From positions 310,001-374,000 of the forward strand of contig NZ_CP084091.1 of the NCBI RefSeq assembly GCF_020217425.1: a DNA stretch of 64,000 nucleotides. Direction: 5' to 3'. This DNA is from Halomicrobium urmianum. GTDB taxonomy: Archaea > Halobacteriota > Halobacteria > Halobacteriales > Haloarculaceae. The position numbers and the translations under genes are program-made. Under the pieces are notes generated by a model. The model did no database searches. It saw nothing but the letters and a program-made list of their open reading frames with translations, and was not told the origin of the DNA. Below, one piece after another: positions 62,451 through 64,000 of this stretch. The first letter of the stretch is position 1. Every line of letters starts with the position of its first letter.

Positions 62451-62713
62451 TGGAAGCCTCGTTCATCATCGCCAAACTGATCACGCTCGTGTTGAGCCTC
62501 GTCGTCGCGTATCTGGCGTATCACGGCTACCGGCGAAACGGCCAGGCGACGATGCTATACGTCGCCGCGGGCTTCGTGTTTATCGGTGTGGGGGCGATCT
62601 GTGAGGGCCTGATTTACCAGGTGTTTCGGACGACGATCGTGTCCGCCGCTCTCGTCCAGGCGGCTGTCGTCTCGAGTGGAATGGTGCTCATCCTCGTCTC
62701 GCTGACGAGGTGA
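62450..62713 (+). CDS. DUF7521-type small membrane protein
   Basis: This 87-residue protein has three helices (FIIAKLITLVLSLVVAYLAY, MLYVAAGFVFIGVGAICEGL, AALVQAAVVSSGMVLILVSL). It overlaps the regulator stop (TGATG). Three-helix proteins coupled to wHTH genes recur in haloarchaea, where the pair may form a membrane-linked sensing unit. No reaction is known. The family label is from memory and should be verified. Confidence 0.7.
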   Translation: MEASFIIAKLITLVLSLVVAYLAYHGYRRNGQATMLYVAAGFVFIGVGAICEGLIYQVFRTTIVSAALVQAAVVSSGMVLILVSLTR

Positions 62714-63273
62714 GGTGTGACATCTTCCGCGCCGTAACCGGAGAGGGGGGTGGAAGATTCCTCAGGCAGTCGGGCGTAGCCCGACGACGGCGCAGCGTCC
62801 CGAAGTGGGAACACCAGACAAGTGTCGCTGTCGCTGGCTGAGGGTTCCGACCCGTAGAAGGCCGAGAGAGTCGTCTGCGAAGGTTCCTCGCTCGTCTCTC
62901 TGTGGGTCGTGACGGTCAGCGACGTCGACCGCCGTAGCCAGCAATCAAAAAGCTCTGGCTGCCCGCCAGCCGTCGTCTGGCGACCGCGTTGATGTCTGCG
63001 TGCTACTCCGTGTCCCAGCACTCCTCGTTCTGGCACCGGAACTCGTCGTCGTTTCGGCTCCCGACGTGCCCGCACTCGTGGGCAGTACCGACCACGCAGG
63101 GATCGTCGATCTCTCTCGATCTTGAGACCGATGTGCGTCGACGCAGCAGACACGAACCCGAACAGTTCCCGGGTCTGGTCTATCGCCTCGGCGATCCCGA
63201 CGTAGTTGCCCTCCTGTTCGGTAGCGGCAAAGTCGTCGTCACGGGCGCAAAAGAACCGGAGGATGCGGACCAC
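62714..63273 (-). pseudogene. Remnant of a TnpB-like (IS200/IS605 orfB) gene
   Basis: On the leftward strand the sequence encodes HECGHVGSRNDDEFRCQNEECWDTE and then, across a stop, HADINAVARRRLAGS. This is the zinc-ribbon and C-terminal part of a haloarchaeal TnpB (pattern C-x2-C-x~14-C-x4-C-W..E-x-HAD-x-NA). Upstream codons are fragmentary (LKIERDRRSLRGRY). No transposase start or intact nuclease motifs remain. A perfect 17-bp palindrome GTCGGGCGTAGCCCGAC lies at 62769-62785. Confidence 0.65.
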
Positions 63274-63339
63274 GCACTCGATGTTATCTCAGCACGCTCC
63301 GTGAACTCGACCTGTTAAATAGGAAACCGAGAGCGGAGG

Positions 63340-63927
63340 TTACCGGGCCAGCACCTCTCGAGTCGTCGCTGCCAGCACCTCGTAGAACGGTTCGCGCGTC
63401 TCGTTCTCGACCCGTGTCAGGAACTCCGCAGTCCAGGCCGTGAGATGTTCGTCGCGGAACTGGTCGAGGTACTCGTCGAACCCCTCTTTTGCGAGGTAGG
63501 CCGCGAACTCCAGTTCCGTCGCGATGTGGTCGGGGAGGTCCGAGTGGTCCGGTGCGAGTCGGACGCCGAACTCGTCGTACCAACGCGTGACGGCCGTCGT
63601 GGACGGTCCCATGACCGGTCCGAGCCCGTCCGAGTCACTCCCGTCGCGGTAGACGCTCTCGTACGGTGGACACGGTGGTCCCGCTGGGCCGATAAACAGT
63701 CTCGTGTACTCGGTCCGGAGGTCACGGATGTCCACCGATCCGAAGTCCCCAACTACCGGAGTCAACTCGCCGGCCTCGGCAACTTCGACCAGTTTCTCTG
63801 TCGGTTCCCGCCAGCACTCGGCGAGGACAGCGTACGTGGCCCCGACGTTCGACACGAGCGTTTCGCTGTCGGCGCAGCGTTCCGACGATCGCTCCTGCTC
63901 AACGGGTGCATCGGTCCGTTCAGTCAT
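63340..63927 (-). CDS. TorD/DmsD-family redox-enzyme maturation chaperone
   Basis: This 195-residue helical protein has EYTRLFIGPAGPPCPPYESVYRDG near residues 72-95, the family's P-x-Y-x-S-x-Y region, and DHIATELEFAAYLA. TorD-like chaperones bind the twin-arginine signal of molybdopterin enzymes such as DMSO/TMAO reductase and guide cofactor insertion. It overlaps the preceding gene's stop by four bases, so the reductase operon continues to the right. Confidence 0.92.
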   Translation of the reverse strand: MTERTDAPVEQERSSERCADSETLVSNVGATYAVLAECWREPTEKLVEVAEAGELTPVVGDFGSVDIRDLRTEYTRLFIGPAGPPCPPYESVYRDGSDSDGLGPVMGPSTTAVTRWYDEFGVRLAPDHSDLPDHIATELEFAAYLAKEGFDEYLDQFRDEHLTAWTAEFLTRVENETREPFYEVLAATTREVLAR

Positions 63928-64000
63928 TGGCTCTCCTCTCTGCCGCCGTCAGTTGCGTACGACTGCTGTGTGTCGACCCGCTGGATCGGCACGTACTTCA
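63924..64000 (-). CDS. C-terminal end of the gene upstream of torD (partial)
   Basis: The frame reads KYVPIQRVDTQQSYATDGGR and a few more residues to a TGA that overlaps the TorD ATG. The residues are too few for identification. In DMSO-reductase operons this position is usually taken by an electron-transfer or membrane-anchor subunit, so that is an inference only. The window ends inside the gene. Confidence 0.5.
   Translation of the reverse strand, partial: KYVPIQRVDTQQSYATDGGREESQ

Noticed and set aside
1-64000. CRISPR arrays, rRNA or tRNA genes
   Set aside because: No regularly spaced repeats were found, and no cloverleaf-like or rRNA-like stretch was recognised; the repeats present are IS ends and palindromes.
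1-64000. Replication origin or Orc1/Cdc6 gene
   Set aside because: No initiator gene and no iterated origin-type repeats were seen.

Overview
The window reads as a piece of a haloarchaeal (class Halobacteria) replicon. Predicted proteins are strongly acidic. There are many twin-arginine signal peptides with lipoboxes, TATA boxes sit 25-30 bases before ATG codons (leaderless style), and Halobacteria-typical families are present: TrmB, bacterio-opsin-activator-type HTH, HalOD1, halocyanin-like blue copper protein, SHOCT membrane proteins, and IS5-type ISH elements. I cannot name the genus. No rRNA, tRNA, CRISPR array or replication origin was seen.

Left half (about 1-32.5 kb): an accessory, IS-rich island, visibly poorer in G+C between about 10 and 26 kb. 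Its theme is uptake and breakdown of a carbohydrate that is probably sulfated. It holds a formylglycine-generating enzyme, a Cys-type sulfatase with the matching C-S-P-S-R site, three Gfo/Idh/MocA sugar dehydrogenases, a DUF3604/PHP-like protein, RidA, glucose 1-dehydrogenase, a SelA-like PLP enzyme, and a TrmB regulator directly before a four-gene sugar ABC transporter. Much of this is decaying: the SelA-like, glutamine-amidotransferase-like, glucose dehydrogenase and second FGE genes all carry lesions. Two related IS5-type elements (called IS-A and IS-B here) occur as full copies, fragments and solo ends. An IS6-type relic splits one membrane-protein gene, and an IS-A-derived miniature element, itself hit by a full IS-B, separates that gene from its promoter. 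A PIN/ribbon-helix-helix toxin-antitoxin pair and two copies of an unknown 146-residue protein with a conserved structured leader (505-999 and 30579-31073) complete this half.

Right half (about 32.6-64 kb): G+C-rich, with mostly intact genes. It starts with a secreted GH10 xylanase carrying lectin-like and dockerin-like modules but broken by a frameshift. A metal and sulfur block follows (35-50.5 kb): FmdE-like protein, a P1B ATPase with its small HMA protein, a run of SHOCT membrane proteins (one fused to a blue copper domain, one split by a 357-bp hairpin-ended element), thioredoxin, persulfide dioxygenase-rhodanese, SoxB-like hydrolase, TauE/SafE exporter, CopA and CopZ. Then come a DUF2391 protein, UspA, lipoproteins, an HTH regulator with a HalOD1 protein, an MFS transporter, a polysaccharide-deacetylase-like lipoprotein, a pair of cysteine-motif membrane proteins, a NodU/CmcH carbamoyltransferase, an HTH/membrane-protein pair and, at the right edge, a TorD chaperone with the end of its upstream partner.

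The most notable signals are: the sulfatase/FGE sugar locus; the nested insertions around the gene at 18882-20381; the mini-element inside a SHOCT gene; a 21-bp palindrome placed 37-43 bp before two different genes (58996 and 62034); 19-bp palindromes inserted in frame into P-type ATPase genes and intergenic DNA; and a series of single small indels in otherwise intact genes, which may be real decay or sequencing error.
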